Shown: positions 27,355 through 36,218, counted from the first letter of the stretch. The stretch is DNA of 64,000 bases from Magnetococcales bacterium (GCA_015231375.1 JADGBT010000020.1:1-64000), one strand, 5' to 3'. Numbers and translations are program-made. Notes: generated by a model from the sequence alone, not told the origin.

Positions 27355-28857
27355 TCACTCCTCGAACCAGCCCGCCACTTCACGCGCCTGAAGGATCACC
27401 CGTTCCACCTCCTTGCGGCTCAAGGCGTTGTCCAGCATTTCCAAAAGCTCGTCGGCCGCCAGATCCGCCAGATCGTCCAACTGGGAGATGCCCTTTTCGG
27501 CCATGGCGATCACCATGGAATCGTTCAGGCCACGCAACTGGGAAATGCGCGGATCGATGGAAAGAGCCGCCTTGCGCTCCTCGTTCTCCAAAGCCGAATG
27601 CAGCAGTTGATCCCGGGCGCGGGTGCGCAACTCCTGGGCGATCTCCTCGTCGAAACCGTCGATGCCCGCCAACTCCTCCAGCGGCACATACGCCACCTCT
27701 TCCAGGGTGGTGAAGCCCTCCTGGACCAGGGAGGTGGCCACATCCTCATCCAGATCCAGCCGGTTCATGAACTCCCGCGCAATGGCGCCGAACTCCTCGA
27801 CCCGACTCTCCGCCTCTTCCCGTTCGGTGATGATGTCGATCTTCCAGCCGGTCAACTCCGAAGCCAGACGCACGTTTTGTCCGCGACGACCGATGGCCAA
27901 AGAGAGTTGATCTTCGTCCACGATCACCTTGATGCGGGTTTCGTCTTCGTCCATCACCACCTTGACCACTTCGGCCGGGGCCAGGGCGTTGCAGACGAAA
28001 ACCGCCGGATCCGGGGACCATTCGATGATGTCGATCCTCTCCCCCTGGAGTTCCGTCACCACCCCCTGGACACGAGAGCCGCGAATGCCGACACAAGCTC
28101 CCACCGGGTCCACATGGGCGTCGTTGGAGCGGACCGCGATCTTGCTGCGGAATCCCGGATCCCGGGCCACGGCGCGGATCTCCACGATGCCGTCATAGAT
28201 TTCCGGCACTTCCATTTCAAACAGCTTGGGCACCATCTCCGGGGCGGTGCGGGAGAGAATGATCTGCGGACCCCGTTGCACGTCGCGGACTTCGTGGATG
28301 TAGGCCCGGATCCGGTCTCCCGGACGGTAATGCTCCCGGAACAGTTGATGTTCGTGGGGCAAAAAAGCCGCAGCCCGTCCCAGGTCCACATAGATGTTGT
28401 TGCGCTCGACCCGTTTGACCAGACCGTTGACCAGCGTACCCTTGCGGTCGATGTATTCCCGATACACGCTGTCGCGTTCGGCTTCCCGCACCTTCTGGAC
28501 GATCACCTGTTTGGCGGTCTGGGCCGCGATGCGTCCGAACTCGATGGGAGGCAGGGGTTCGGCGAGAAAATCACCCACCTTCACCGACGGATTGAGCCGC
28601 AGGGCGTCGTTGAGAAGCATATGGGTATCCGGCCCCTCGTATCCGGGGGCGTCTTCGTTCTCCACCACTTCCCGCAGTTGATTGAGCCTGAACTCGCCGG
28701 ACTTGCCATCGAAGGTGACCTGGATATTCTTGTGGGCACCGTATTTCCGTTTGGACGCCGTGCGAATGGCGTCTTCCATGGCCTCGATGACGATATCCCT
28801 GGGGATCCCCTTTTCCCTGGCCAGTTGTTCGGCGATCTGTACGATTTCAACACTCAT
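27355..28857 (-). CDS. nusA: Transcription termination/antitermination protein NusA
   Basis: A 500-residue RNA polymerase-associated factor. It has the N-terminal domain binding polymerase (VEIVQIAEQLAREKGI...KYGAH), an S1 domain (VNGLVKRVERNNIYVDLGRAAAFLP), two KH domains (GACVGIRGSRVQGVVTEL; AIGRRGQNVRLASELTG) and the C-terminal acidic helix-hairpin-helix repeats. The ATG at 28857 (MSVEIVQ) is preferred to a GTG three codons upstream. It follows rimP after 21 bases. Confidence 0.97.
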   Translation of the reverse strand: MSVEIVQIAEQLAREKGIPRDIVIEAMEDAIRTASKRKYGAHKNIQVTFDGKSGEFRLNQLREVVENEDAPGYEGPDTHMLLNDALRLNPSVKVGDFLAEPLPPIEFGRIAAQTAKQVIVQKVREAERDSVYREYIDRKGTLVNGLVKRVERNNIYVDLGRAAAFLPHEHQLFREHYRPGDRIRAYIHEVRDVQRGPQIILSRTAPEMVPKLFEMEVPEIYDGIVEIRAVARDPGFRSKIAVRSNDAHVDPVGACVGIRGSRVQGVVTELQGERIDIIEWSPDPAVFVCNALAPAEVVKVVMDEDETRIKVIVDEDQLSLAIGRRGQNVRLASELTGWKIDIITEREEAESRVEEFGAIAREFMNRLDLDEDVATSLVQEGFTTLEEVAYVPLEELAGIDGFDEEIAQELRTRARDQLLHSALENEERKAALSIDPRISQLRGLNDSMVIAMAEKGISQLDDLADLAADELLEMLDNALSRKEVERVILQAREVAGWFEE

Positions 28858-28878
28858 GAATGACACCCGGTGTCTTGG

Positions 28879-29556
28879 CTAAAATTCAAAATCCAGATGG
28901 GCCTTGCCGATCAGGCGGAAGGGGACGCGGATCACCGTATTGTCCTTGAGGCGAATCAACACATCGTCCTCTTCCATGCCTTGCAGGATCCCTTTGACCA
29001 TTTTCCGGTTCGCGCCTGACGCCGACTTGCGCGCGGCCGACTTTCCGGGGCCGACCGGTTGCGATTCGGACGGCGGTTCCGCAGACAGGGCCGCGAACAC
29101 ATGCACCACGACCAACCTGCCTTGAAAGCGGATAAAATCTTCTCGTTTCTTCACAGGGCGCGTCAGGCCCGGCGAGGAGACCTCCAACCGGTATTCCCCG
29201 GTGATCGGGTCGTGGAGATCCAGCAGGGCCGAAAGCCGATCACTCACCGCAGCGCAGTGGTCGAGTTGCAGCGGGCCATCCTCCCGATCCAGAAAAACCC
29301 GGAGCACCCGCGATCCCCCTTCCGGAACGATGGCCACTTCCACAAGTTGACACCCTTCGGCAACGGCGGCCTCGTTGGCCAGTTGTTCAAGCCGCGTCGG
29401 TGTCGCGGAGGGGTGGATTTCAGGTGAGTCGGTCAAGCGAACATCGCCTCGGCAAATGGAAAAATCGGTTGAATCTGACCCGTTGGATACCTGCTCCCCG
29501 GCGGAAACCAAAAAAGCCGGCAAAGCCGACTTTTCCCACACTCCCGAATCAGTCAT
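28879..29556 (-). CDS. rimP: Ribosome maturation factor RimP
   Basis: A 30S maturation factor with the two RimP domains. The first has LEQLANEAAVAEGCQLVEVAI, LRVFLDREDG and LDHCAAVSDRLSALLD, and ends at EYRLEVSSPGLTRPVK. The second is the Sm-like part (RFQGRLVVVHVF... VLIRLKDNTVIRVPF), interrupted by a 30-residue insert rich in Ser, Pro and Lys. The frame opens at an ATG at 29556 (225 residues). A strong promoter right at that ATG and a GAGG upstream of a TTG at 29436 suggest that the true protein may start at the TTG with 185 residues. It is the first gene of the rimP-to-pnp operon. Confidence 0.9.
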   Translation of the reverse strand: MTDSGVWEKSALPAFLVSAGEQVSNGSDSTDFSICRGDVRLTDSPEIHPSATPTRLEQLANEAAVAEGCQLVEVAIVPEGGSRVLRVFLDREDGPLQLDHCAAVSDRLSALLDLHDPITGEYRLEVSSPGLTRPVKKREDFIRFQGRLVVVHVFAALSAEPPSESQPVGPGKSAARKSASGANRKMVKGILQGMEEDDVLIRLKDNTVIRVPFRLIGKAHLDFEF

Positions 29557-29561
29557 CCGCT

Positions 29562-29590
29562 ACTATAGGACCAATTTCCCCAAAAGCCAA
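29562..29590 (-). promoter_or_regulatory. Candidate sigma70 promoter of the rimP-nusA-infB operon
   Basis: -35 TTGGCT (29585-29590), 17-base spacer, -10 TATAGT (29562-29567), five of six consensus bases. Transcription would begin around 29555, at the first possible ATG of rimP, which bears on the choice of start codon. Confidence 0.6.
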
Positions 29591-29632
29591 GGGAAACCGA
29601 AAAAATTGTGCGGACCCATCCCGTCGGCAAAC

Positions 29633-29932
29633 TCACGTTTCATGGAGGATTATCCCCACCCGGCGGATGTGTTCCAGCAAGGGGGGATGGCGGATGGCAT
29701 CGTAGGCTTTGACATCGAACCGATAGGGCGTGGGCAGGGACTCCAGGGCCTCGGCGACGGCTTCTGCCAACCGTTCGTCCCCGACTCCGACCAAGGCCAA
29801 ATCGATATCGGAATTCGGACGGTGCGACCCCTTGGCGCGGGAACCGAACAAAAGCGCAGCCCGGATCTGGGGAAACTGTCGCATCACCCCGCGCATTAAC
29901 GCCAGTTCCTGCTCGCTCAACCCGGTATTCAC
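29633..29932 (-). CDS. MNT-type minimal nucleotidyltransferase (antitoxin-like)
   Basis: A 99-residue minimal nucleotidyltransferase with the signature LLFGSRAKGSHRPNSDIDLAL; the metal-binding pair is D-x-D in SDIDLAL. A third Asp lies in RFDVKAYD. In MntA/HepT modules this protein AMPylates and silences the HEPN toxin. The GTG at 29932 overlaps the stop of the HEPN gene (GTGA). The HEPN gene comes first and the MNT gene second, the usual order for this type. Confidence 0.88.
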   Translation of the reverse strand: MNTGLSEQELALMRGVMRQFPQIRAALLFGSRAKGSHRPNSDIDLALVGVGDERLAEAVAEALESLPTPYRFDVKAYDAIRHPPLLEHIRRVGIILHET

Positions 29933-30342
29933 CGTGGCAGACTTCTCAGCAGAAAAAATTCGTGCAGCCGATCGAAGGCAGCGAAATAACGGGATTCCAG
30001 TTCTTGGAGCATCCGGTCGAACTGGTGAAAATCATAGGGGTGGGACATCAGATTCCGGTGCAGCATGATATCGATCCAGACCTGCGCTTCCTCCAGAAAA
30101 CCGGCGGCAAACGCCTCCTGGATCACCTTGCGGGGCGTGGCCTCCCGGATCACGATCCCCTGCTCTTCCAAAAAATCCTTGAGCGTCTTCCAGGCCAGCT
30201 CAAACGCGAACTCCAAACGTTGCACCGCCCCTTCCCGCTCCAGTTGCGACAAGGAGTCCACCCCGCGCTCCTGCACCTCCCGCAGCAAGACGAAAGCCCG
30301 GTCGAAATTATCAAAACGCTGTTTCCAACGGATGTCGTGCAT
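29929..30342 (-). CDS. HEPN (HepT/HI0074-like) protein, partner of the MNT protein
   Basis: A 137-residue helical protein of the HI0074 nucleotidyltransferase substrate-binding group within HEPN. It has RLEFAFELAWKTLKDFLEEQG, PRKVIQEAFAAG and the HEPN RNase motif R-x4-H-x-Y seen as RNLMSHPY. In HepT toxins this motif cuts RNA and is the site of modification by the MNT partner. The ATG at 30342 has GAGG upstream; a start four codons earlier is possible. It may be a small defence or persistence module. Confidence 0.87.
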   Translation of the reverse strand: MHDIRWKQRFDNFDRAFVLLREVQERGVDSLSQLEREGAVQRLEFAFELAWKTLKDFLEEQGIVIREATPRKVIQEAFAAGFLEEAQVWIDIMLHRNLMSHPYDFHQFDRMLQELESRYFAAFDRLHEFFLLRSLPR

Positions 30343-30475
30343 CCCAGCCCTCATTTCTAAGGTCTTTCATCAAAGCAGCCGACCCTCCCGGGTAACGCGG
30401 GCGGCGATGTGAAACCACCTCTCTTGGGAGTCCATCGCCCGATCACGACCAGCTCACCGGACGCGGACATGGCGC

Positions 30476-31900
30476 TCACGTCTCGTGCAGCAACGAAAGC
30501 TGGGCGTTTTCTTCGTGGCGGGGGAAGGAGATGGGATAGCGACCGGAAAAACAGGCGTCGCAATAGCCATTCTTGTGACCGTTCACGGCGGCGTACATCC
30601 CGTCCAGCGACAGAAAGGCCAGGGAGTCGGCGGTGACATAGGTGCGCATCTCTTCCACCGTATGGCTGGAAGCCAGCAGTTCGCTCTGGGTGGGGGTGTC
30701 GATGCCGTAGTAACAAGGATGGGTGGTGGGAGGCGAGGAGATGCGCAGATGGACCGATTTGGCCCCAGCAGCCCGCACCATCTTGACGATCTTGCGACTG
30801 GTGGTGCCCCGCACGATGGAGTCGTCCACCAGCACCACGTGTTTGCCCTGGATGATGTCGCGATTGGCGTTGAGCTTGATCTTCACCCCAAAGTGACGAA
30901 TCGCCTGTTGGGGCTCGATGAAGGTGCGCCCCACGTAGTGGTTGCGGATGATGCCCAGTTCAAACGGCAGACCCGAGGCGTGGGCGAATCCCAAAGCCGC
31001 CGGCACGCCCGAATCCGGCACCGGCATCACCAGATCGGCCCCGGGCACCGGATGCTCCTGCGCCAGCCGCATGCCGATCCGTTTGCGCGAGGCGTAGACA
31101 TTCACCCCGTCGATGTTGGAGTCCGGACGGGCGAAATAGATGTACTCGAACACGCACAGGCAACGCTTTTCCCTCGGAAAGGGGAAAAACGACTCCAGAC
31201 CATCCGGGCCGATCACCACCACCTCACCGGGTTCCACGTCGCGCACGAATTCGGCTTCGATGAGATTCAGCGCGCAGGTTTCCGAAGAAAAGACATAGCC
31301 CTTGTTCCCCACCCGTCCCAGCACCAGCGGACGCAATCCATGGGGATCCCGGGCGCCGATGATGCACTGTTCGTTCATGGCCAGCAGGGCATAGGAGCCT
31401 TGCACCTGACCCAGGGCCTCCACCAGTCGTTCGGCGAAGGTCTTGCAGCGCGACAGGGCGGTCAGATGGACGATAACCTCGGTATCCATGGTGGACTGGA
31501 AGATCGATCCCCGTCGTTCCAGGGCGCGACGCATCTCCACGCCGTTGACCAGGTTGCCGTTGTGGGCCATGGCCATGCCCCCGTGGGCCGTATCCACCAC
31601 CAGCGGCTGACGATTGCGGGAGTTGATGCTCCCCCCGGAGGTGGAATAGCGCACATGGCCAATGGCCTGATTGCCTTTCAATCCATCCAGTTCGTTGCGG
31701 CGGAACACATCGGCCACCAGTCCGTGTCCACGGGTGGCGAGAAACATCCGTTCCTCCACGGAGACGATCCCCGCCGATTCCTGCCCACGATGTTGCAGCG
31801 CGTACAATCCCAGATAGGTGAGATTGGACGCCTCGGGGTGATTGAAGACGCCGAAAACACCACACTCGTCGTGGAAATGATCTTGGTGATTAAGGTCCAA
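30476..31900 (-). CDS. purF: Amidophosphoribosyltransferase
   Basis: A 474-residue enzyme of the first committed purine step (PRPP + Gln to phosphoribosylamine). It starts with a 12-residue propeptide, MDLNHQDHFHDE, that must be removed to expose the nucleophile C13 in ECGVFGVF. The glutaminase domain has LQHRGQESAG and HNGNLVN. The PRTase loop is VVLVDDSIVRGTTSRK. Cys residues typical of a 4Fe-4S form are present (RKRC, CYYGIDTP, CDACFSG), as in the Bacillus-type enzyme. It is a single gene, with a repeat-rich region upstream. Confidence 0.97.
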   Translation of the reverse strand: MDLNHQDHFHDECGVFGVFNHPEASNLTYLGLYALQHRGQESAGIVSVEERMFLATRGHGLVADVFRRNELDGLKGNQAIGHVRYSTSGGSINSRNRQPLVVDTAHGGMAMAHNGNLVNGVEMRRALERRGSIFQSTMDTEVIVHLTALSRCKTFAERLVEALGQVQGSYALLAMNEQCIIGARDPHGLRPLVLGRVGNKGYVFSSETCALNLIEAEFVRDVEPGEVVVIGPDGLESFFPFPREKRCLCVFEYIYFARPDSNIDGVNVYASRKRIGMRLAQEHPVPGADLVMPVPDSGVPAALGFAHASGLPFELGIIRNHYVGRTFIEPQQAIRHFGVKIKLNANRDIIQGKHVVLVDDSIVRGTTSRKIVKMVRAAGAKSVHLRISSPPTTHPCYYGIDTPTQSELLASSHTVEEMRTYVTADSLAFLSLDGMYAAVNGHKNGYCDACFSGRYPISFPRHEENAQLSLLHET

Positions 31901-32031
31901 TGTCGAAGATCCAGTTTGCGTGGAAAGGCTTTGGGGAGTCGTTCTACAGGATAGTGCTTCCTGGTCGGGATGTCAAAAGTGACGATTGCATGGAGCGCAT
32001 CATTGCCATCAATATCAAAACACCCCCCATT
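31901..32031. other. purF upstream region, no gene seen
   Basis: The 131 bases between the purF start and the inverted-repeat element at 32032. They should hold the purF promoter and any purine control site. I found neither a convincing -35/-10 pair nor a PurR-like palindrome or guanine-type riboswitch. Confidence 0.5.
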
Positions 32032-32198
32032 ATTGAAAGAAAAGAAGGGGTCTGGGGAATTCATTCCACAGGATTTTGACTTTAAAAAAATAAATTTATT
32101 TTCAGGATGGAATGATTCAATATATTGAATTGTTAATTTTTTAAGTCAAAATCAACGTCCTGGGGAATGAATTCCCCAGGCCCCTTCTTTTTTTCAAT
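32032..32198. repeat. Inverted repeat element with outward terminator-like ends
   Basis: A 167-base element whose two ends are imperfect inverted copies. ATTGAAAG...GGGGTCTGGGGAA at the left mirrors TTCCCCAGGCCCC...TTTCAAT at the right. Each end holds a hairpin with an outward T-rich tract, and inner ATTTTGACTT/AAGTCAAAAT arms flank an A+T-rich core. It lies directly after the radA stop. The left hairpin (minus strand) can terminate radA; the right one is oriented for plus-strand transcription. Confidence 0.75.
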
Positions 32199-32200
32199 AG

Positions 32201-33580
32201 TCAAGAAGAGAGGGTTTCGACCATTTCAGCCAGGGTGGCCACGGGATGAGGGGTGATGTTCAGGCCACGGGGAGGATTCTTCAGGCTCTGGGCCGGCACC
32301 AGACAACGGGTGAAACCCAGTTTGTCCGCCTCCCGCATGCGCGCCGCCACATGAGACACCGCCCGCACCTCGCCCCCCAATCCCACCTCGCCTAAAATCA
32401 CCAACCCCGGATCCACCGTCACATTGCGATACGAAGCGTAAATCGACGCCACCACCGCCAGATCCGCCGCCGGTTCGGTAACCCGGAACCCCCCGGCCAC
32501 ATTCAAGAACAGATCGTGATTGAACAATCCCAACCCCAACCGCTTTTCCAGCACCGCCGCCAACATGGCCAAACGGTTGGGATCAAATCCCAAGGTGGCC
32601 CGCCTGGGCTGGGCCAGCAAAGAGGACGCCGCCAGGGATTGAATCTCCACCAATACCGGCCTGGTCCCTTCCATGCCCGCGAACACCACGCTGCCCGCCG
32701 ACCCCACCCCCCGCTCGGACAAAAACAGCTCCGAAGGGTTGGACACTTCCACCAGTCCGGTTTCGCGCATTTCAAAGACGCCGATCTCGTTGGCCGGACC
32801 GAACCGGTTCTTGATGGCCCGCAAAATCCGGTAATCGTGTCCCCGCTCCCCCTCGAAATACAAAACGGTATCCACCATGTGTTCCAACACCCGGGGACCG
32901 GCGATCTGTCCATCCTTGGTGACGTGGCCCACCAAAAACAACGCCATGCCACGCTGCTTGGCCAACTGAATCAAACGCGCGGCGCACTCCCGCACCTGGG
33001 AGACCGATCCGGCTCCGGCGGGCATGGCGTCGGTGGCCAGAGTCTGGATGGAGTCCACCGCCACCACATCGGGTGAAACCGCCAAAATGGCGTCAATGGT
33101 GGCCTCCAGCCGGTTTTCCATCAACACCAGCAAGCGATCCCCGCTGATGGCCAACCGGTCGCTGCGCTGCCGGATCTGCTGGGGGGACTCCTCGCCGGAG
33201 ACATACAACACGGTGCCACGGGCCGACAAGGCGCTCAAGGCGGTCATCAACAACGTGGACTTGCCGATGCCCGGATCCCCGGCGATCAACACCGCCGAAC
33301 CCGGGGTCAATCCGCCCCCCAGAGCCCGATCCAACTCCGCCACCCCGGTGGCCAGACGGGTGCGGTTGTCCCCGGTGATGGCGGACAAGGGAACAGGCGC
33401 CACTCCCGGCGCGCCGGTCGTCGATGCCGCAGCGGCCCGCCCGCTCCGAGAGGAAACACCCGCTTCCACGGCAAACGCCTTCAGGGTGTTCCACGCCCCG
33501 CACGCCAGACAACGCCCCTCCCAGCGACCGTAATCCGCCCCGCAATCCTGACAGACAAACCGTTGTTTTTCCTTGCTCAC
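32201..33580 (-). CDS. radA: DNA repair protein RadA (Sms)
   Basis: A 459-residue ATPase of recombinational repair that drives branch migration. An N-terminal zinc finger is CQDCGADYGRWEGRCLACG. A RecA-like core has the P-loop GDPGIGKST and YVSGEES; the RadA signature KNRFG is followed by NEIGVFEM, and the C-terminus is a Lon-protease-like domain (GGFRVTEPAADLAV). The GTG at 33580 (VSKEKQRFVC) gives the standard length; the frame extends to 33874, but that overlaps sspB. It follows sspB after 14 bases. Confidence 0.96.
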   Translation of the reverse strand: MSKEKQRFVCQDCGADYGRWEGRCLACGAWNTLKAFAVEAGVSSRSGRAAAASTTGAPGVAPVPLSAITGDNRTRLATGVAELDRALGGGLTPGSAVLIAGDPGIGKSTLLMTALSALSARGTVLYVSGEESPQQIRQRSDRLAISGDRLLVLMENRLEATIDAILAVSPDVVAVDSIQTLATDAMPAGAGSVSQVRECAARLIQLAKQRGMALFLVGHVTKDGQIAGPRVLEHMVDTVLYFEGERGHDYRILRAIKNRFGPANEIGVFEMRETGLVEVSNPSELFLSERGVGSAGSVVFAGMEGTRPVLVEIQSLAASSLLAQPRRATLGFDPNRLAMLAAVLEKRLGLGLFNHDLFLNVAGGFRVTEPAADLAVVASIYASYRNVTVDPGLVILGEVGLGGEVRAVSHVAARMREADKLGFTRCLVPAQSLKNPPRGLNITPHPVATLAEMVETLSS

Positions 33581-33594
33581 GGGAGGATGTCTGG

Positions 33595-34128
33595 TCAGTC
33601 CACCAGCCGCAGATTGGGCCGGGGACGTTTGACGGCGGTCGTTGGGGTTTCCGCCGCGCCATCCCCCTCGATCACCCGCAAGGCCACCCGTGGAGGAGAT
33701 GGAGTCTTGGCGGTCTTGGCGGTCTCGGCCAGCGGCGCGGAACTCCCCGGCACCGGCGTGGGTTCGGGCAGATGCACCGCCGCCTCTTCCAGACCGTGAC
33801 GGGCGCGGATTTCGTCGGGCATGGACTCGCTCCAGAACATGCCGTGCCGGGTATCCGGATTGAACACCCCCCACACCGCCTCATAAGGGATCACGCAATA
33901 ATGGGGAATACCGCCGAAACGCAACTCCGACTCGATGGTCAACGGCCCGATGTCGATGGGCTGGGGCATGTTGCGGTTCAAGACCAGCCGCAAACCGCGA
34001 TCCGCGACAAAACGCCTGGGAACCGCCACCCCTGGATGGCTGGCATCCAGACACAGCATCACCCGCCCCTCGGTTTCGAGCAGCAGACGGACCACATCGG
34101 CTTTCTGGGAGAAGTCTTCGGCGGTCAT
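33595..34128 (-). CDS. sspB: ClpXP adaptor SspB
   Basis: A 177-residue adaptor that tethers ssrA-tagged proteins to ClpXP. The SspB fold has VVRLLLETEGRVMLCLDASHPGVAVPRRF, LRLVLNRNMPQPIDIG and LRFGGIPHYCVIPYEAVWGVFN. A 50-residue Pro/Thr/Lys-rich linker leads to PRPNLRLVD at the very C-terminus, which fits the ClpX-docking XB peptide. It is followed closely by radA. Confidence 0.93.
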   Translation of the reverse strand: MTAEDFSQKADVVRLLLETEGRVMLCLDASHPGVAVPRRFVADRGLRLVLNRNMPQPIDIGPLTIESELRFGGIPHYCVIPYEAVWGVFNPDTRHGMFWSESMPDEIRARHGLEEAAVHLPEPTPVPGSSAPLAETAKTAKTPSPPRVALRVIEGDGAAETPTTAVKRPRPNLRLVD

Positions 34129-34136
34129 GGGCCGGG

Positions 34137-34913
34137 TTACCCCTTGTAGCCAGTCTGATTACAAAACACGCACCCCTTGCCCTGACAGAGCGTGCAGGGT
34201 TGTCCACCCGCCGGTCGGGCCGCCGGAGACGGAGGAGGCGGTGGAGGGGGCGCGGCCTGGGGCGGGGGCGGCGCGACATAAGGTTGCGGCGCGGCGTAAG
34301 GTTGCGGCTCCGGGGTGGCCGGATAGGGCGGCGCAGCGGTGGCCGAACGAGCAAACGGAGAGAGATGGGGGGTGGACGGCTGTGGCCGGGTGGGGGCGGG
34401 CAGGATCACGCCCATCTTCCGCGCCATGGAATCGGTATTGACTCCCAGACGATTGGCCAACTGTTCCAGGGACAACCGTTCGTTTTCGTCGCAGTGGCCA
34501 TCGGCGTAAATGACGTTCATGCAGCCGGTGATGATCAACCGCGCCTCTTCGGAGTCCTGGGGAATCGGATTCAAAACGGTATGAAAGATCTCGGTCTCCT
34601 CCAGAAACGCCTTGATGGCGTAATTTCTGAATTTGTCGAGCAATTCTTCCAAAGGAAAGCCACCGAACACCGGATGTTCACGATTCTGCAACATGAAATG
34701 GCGGAAACCATCGAGTTCGGTGCGTTGCAGGCGGCCATGCTGGGCGGCCATCAGGCCGGTCCAGGCGCAAAAGGCCTCGACGATGGGCTTGTACTGATTG
34801 GCCTGGATGCGCGGTCCGATATTCTGCAATCCCCGGAACAGGCCCGTCGCCAGATCGGTCGCCGCGCCCACCGCACGTTGACCGCGTTCCTTCCACTCGT
34901 TTTGCGTGCTCAT
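34137..34913 (-). CDS. TerB-domain protein with Pro-rich linker and C-terminal zinc-knuckle-like tail
   Basis: A 258-residue protein. The first 165 residues form an all-helical TerB-like domain (WKERGQRAVGAATDLATG, VEAFCAWTGLMAAQHGRLQRTEL, FMNVIYADGHCDENERLSLEQLANRLG). Its acidic residues in VIYADGHCDENE are the likely metal site. Then come about 70 residues rich in Pro, Ala and Gln, and finally CxxCxGxGCxxCxxxG with Cys at 240, 243, 248 and 251, like half of a DnaJ zinc finger. The ATG at 34913 was chosen; the frame runs to 35048. It is grouped with two TerD-family genes, so a stress-response role in the ter system is likely. Confidence 0.82.
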   Translation of the reverse strand: MSTQNEWKERGQRAVGAATDLATGLFRGLQNIGPRIQANQYKPIVEAFCAWTGLMAAQHGRLQRTELDGFRHFMLQNREHPVFGGFPLEELLDKFRNYAIKAFLEETEIFHTVLNPIPQDSEEARLIITGCMNVIYADGHCDENERLSLEQLANRLGVNTDSMARKMGVILPAPTRPQPSTPHLSPFARSATAAPPYPATPEPQPYAAPQPYVAPPPPQAAPPPPPPPSPAARPAGGQPCTLCQGKGCVFCNQTGYKG

Positions 34914-34949
34914 GTTTCGTGAATCCCGGCTCTTCTCTCTTGAATGGAG

Positions 34950-34982
34950 GGGTTCACGCCCCGCCACCGGGGGCGTGAACCC
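34950..34982 (-). terminator. Strong hairpin between terD and the terB-like gene
   Basis: GGGTTCACGCCCC and GGGGCGTGAACCC form a 13-base perfect stem with a seven-base loop. No T-run follows on the minus strand, so it may attenuate transcription or stabilise the upstream terD message rather than fully terminate. Confidence 0.5.
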
Positions 34983-35001
34983 GACGGATGAAGGACTTTT
35001 T

Positions 35002-35580
35002 TCAGCCCACGTCCACCCCGTAATTGCGGGCCAGCGGCCCCAAACCACCGGCGAAACCCTGGCCCACGGCGCGGAACTTCCATTCGCCGTTGCGCTTGTA
35101 GATTTCGCCGAAAATCATGGCCGCCTCGGTGGAGGCGTCTTCGCTCAGGTCGTAACGGGCGATCTCCGCGCCGCCATCGGCGTTGAGCACCCGCATATAG
35201 GCGTTGTTGACCTGGCCGAAGCTCTGTCTGCGCACATCGGCTTCGTGGATGGTGGCGGCGATGATCACCTTGTCCACATCGGCGGGGATGCCTTCCAGAT
35301 TCATCAGGATCTGTTCGTCGTCCCCGGTGCCAGCGCCGGTGCGGTTGTCGCCTTGGTGCTGGACCGAGCCGTTGGCGCCTTTGGGATTGTTGTAGAACAC
35401 GAAATCGCTATCCGAACGGACCTTGCCGTTGGCGCCGAGGATGAACACCACACCATCCAGGTCGAAAGGCTGGCCATCGGTGGAGCGGGCATCCCACCCC
35501 AGGCCGACCAGGGCGGCCTTCATGCCGGGGGCCTCTTTGGACAGCGAGACATTACCACCTTTGCTGAGGGAAACGGGCAT
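35002..35580 (-). CDS. terD: TerD-family calcium-binding stress protein
   Basis: A 192-residue TerD-domain protein. Typical marks are [57 protein letters not shown] (the acidic calcium-site loop) and [25 protein letters not shown]. TerD proteins bind Ca2+ and act in tellurite/chemical-stress resistance complexes with TerZ and TerB. The gene lies 41 bases after the terZ-like gene. Confidence 0.95.
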   Translation of the reverse strand: MPVSLSKGGNVSLSKEAPGMKAALVGLGWDARSTDGQPFDLDGVVFILGANGKVRSDSDFVFYNNPKGANGSVQHQGDNRTGAGTGDDEQILMNLEGIPADVDKVIIAATIHEADVRRQSFGQVNNAYMRVLNADGGAEIARYDLSEDASTEAAMIFGEIYKRNGEWKFRAVGQGFAGGLGPLARNYGVDVG

Positions 35581-35621
35581 CGAAAACTCTCCTTCGCGTT
35601 GATTGAAAGATGTTTGGGATA

Positions 35622-36218
35622 TCAGATGAATTGACGCATGCGGTCCGCCAGATCGGCGATGGTGCGGCCCTGGGCCGGTTCACCCACCGCGCGCACCGAC
35701 CAGCCACTGTCCTTGCGGTAGAGGCTCATCATGATCATGGCCGTGTGGGAACCCTGACCGCTCAGTTGATAACGGAGGATCTCCTGACCCGTACCGGCAT
35801 CCACCATGCGACAAAAGGCGTTGGCGATGGAGTCGAAGGTGTCGTTGGAATAGGAACTGACGATGAACACCATGGCCTGGACCGTCGGCGGCACCCGGTT
35901 CAACGCGACGATGACCTGTTCGTCATCCCCGTCCCCCTTGCCGGTCAGGTTGTCGCCGGTGTGTTCCACCGAGCCTTCCAGGCTGCGGAGTTGGCGAAAC
36001 CAGACCTGATCCACCAGCGCGCCCTGGCCGTCGAACAGACCCACCGAGGCGTCCAGATCGATCTCCTTGTCGCCGCCGCCCGAACTCAAAAAGCCGAAGA
36101 TTCCCTTCTTGGTCTGAGGTCTGGCGTCCCAGCCCAGACCCATGATCACTTTTTCGTAACTCTTACCGGTATCTTTTTCCAGGGAGACCCGCTGGCCCTT
36201 GGACAAGGAAATGGGCAT
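35622..36218 (-). CDS. TerZ-like TerD-domain protein
   Basis: A 198-residue TerD-domain protein, paralogous to the next gene. It shows [27 protein letters not shown] followed by a Gly/Lys insert ([16 protein letters not shown]) and [13 protein letters not shown]. These are followed by [19 protein letters not shown], again the calcium loop, and the [18 protein letters not shown] stretch that distinguishes TerZ-like members. It is the first gene of the terZ-terD-terB set; no terC or terA is nearby. Confidence 0.9.
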   Translation of the reverse strand: MPISLSKGQRVSLEKDTGKSYEKVIMGLGWDARPQTKKGIFGFLSSGGGDKEIDLDASVGLFDGQGALVDQVWFRQLRSLEGSVEHTGDNLTGKGDGDDEQVIVALNRVPPTVQAMVFIVSSYSNDTFDSIANAFCRMVDAGTGQEILRYQLSGQGSHTAMIMMSLYRKDSGWSVRAVGEPAQGRTIADLADRMRQFI

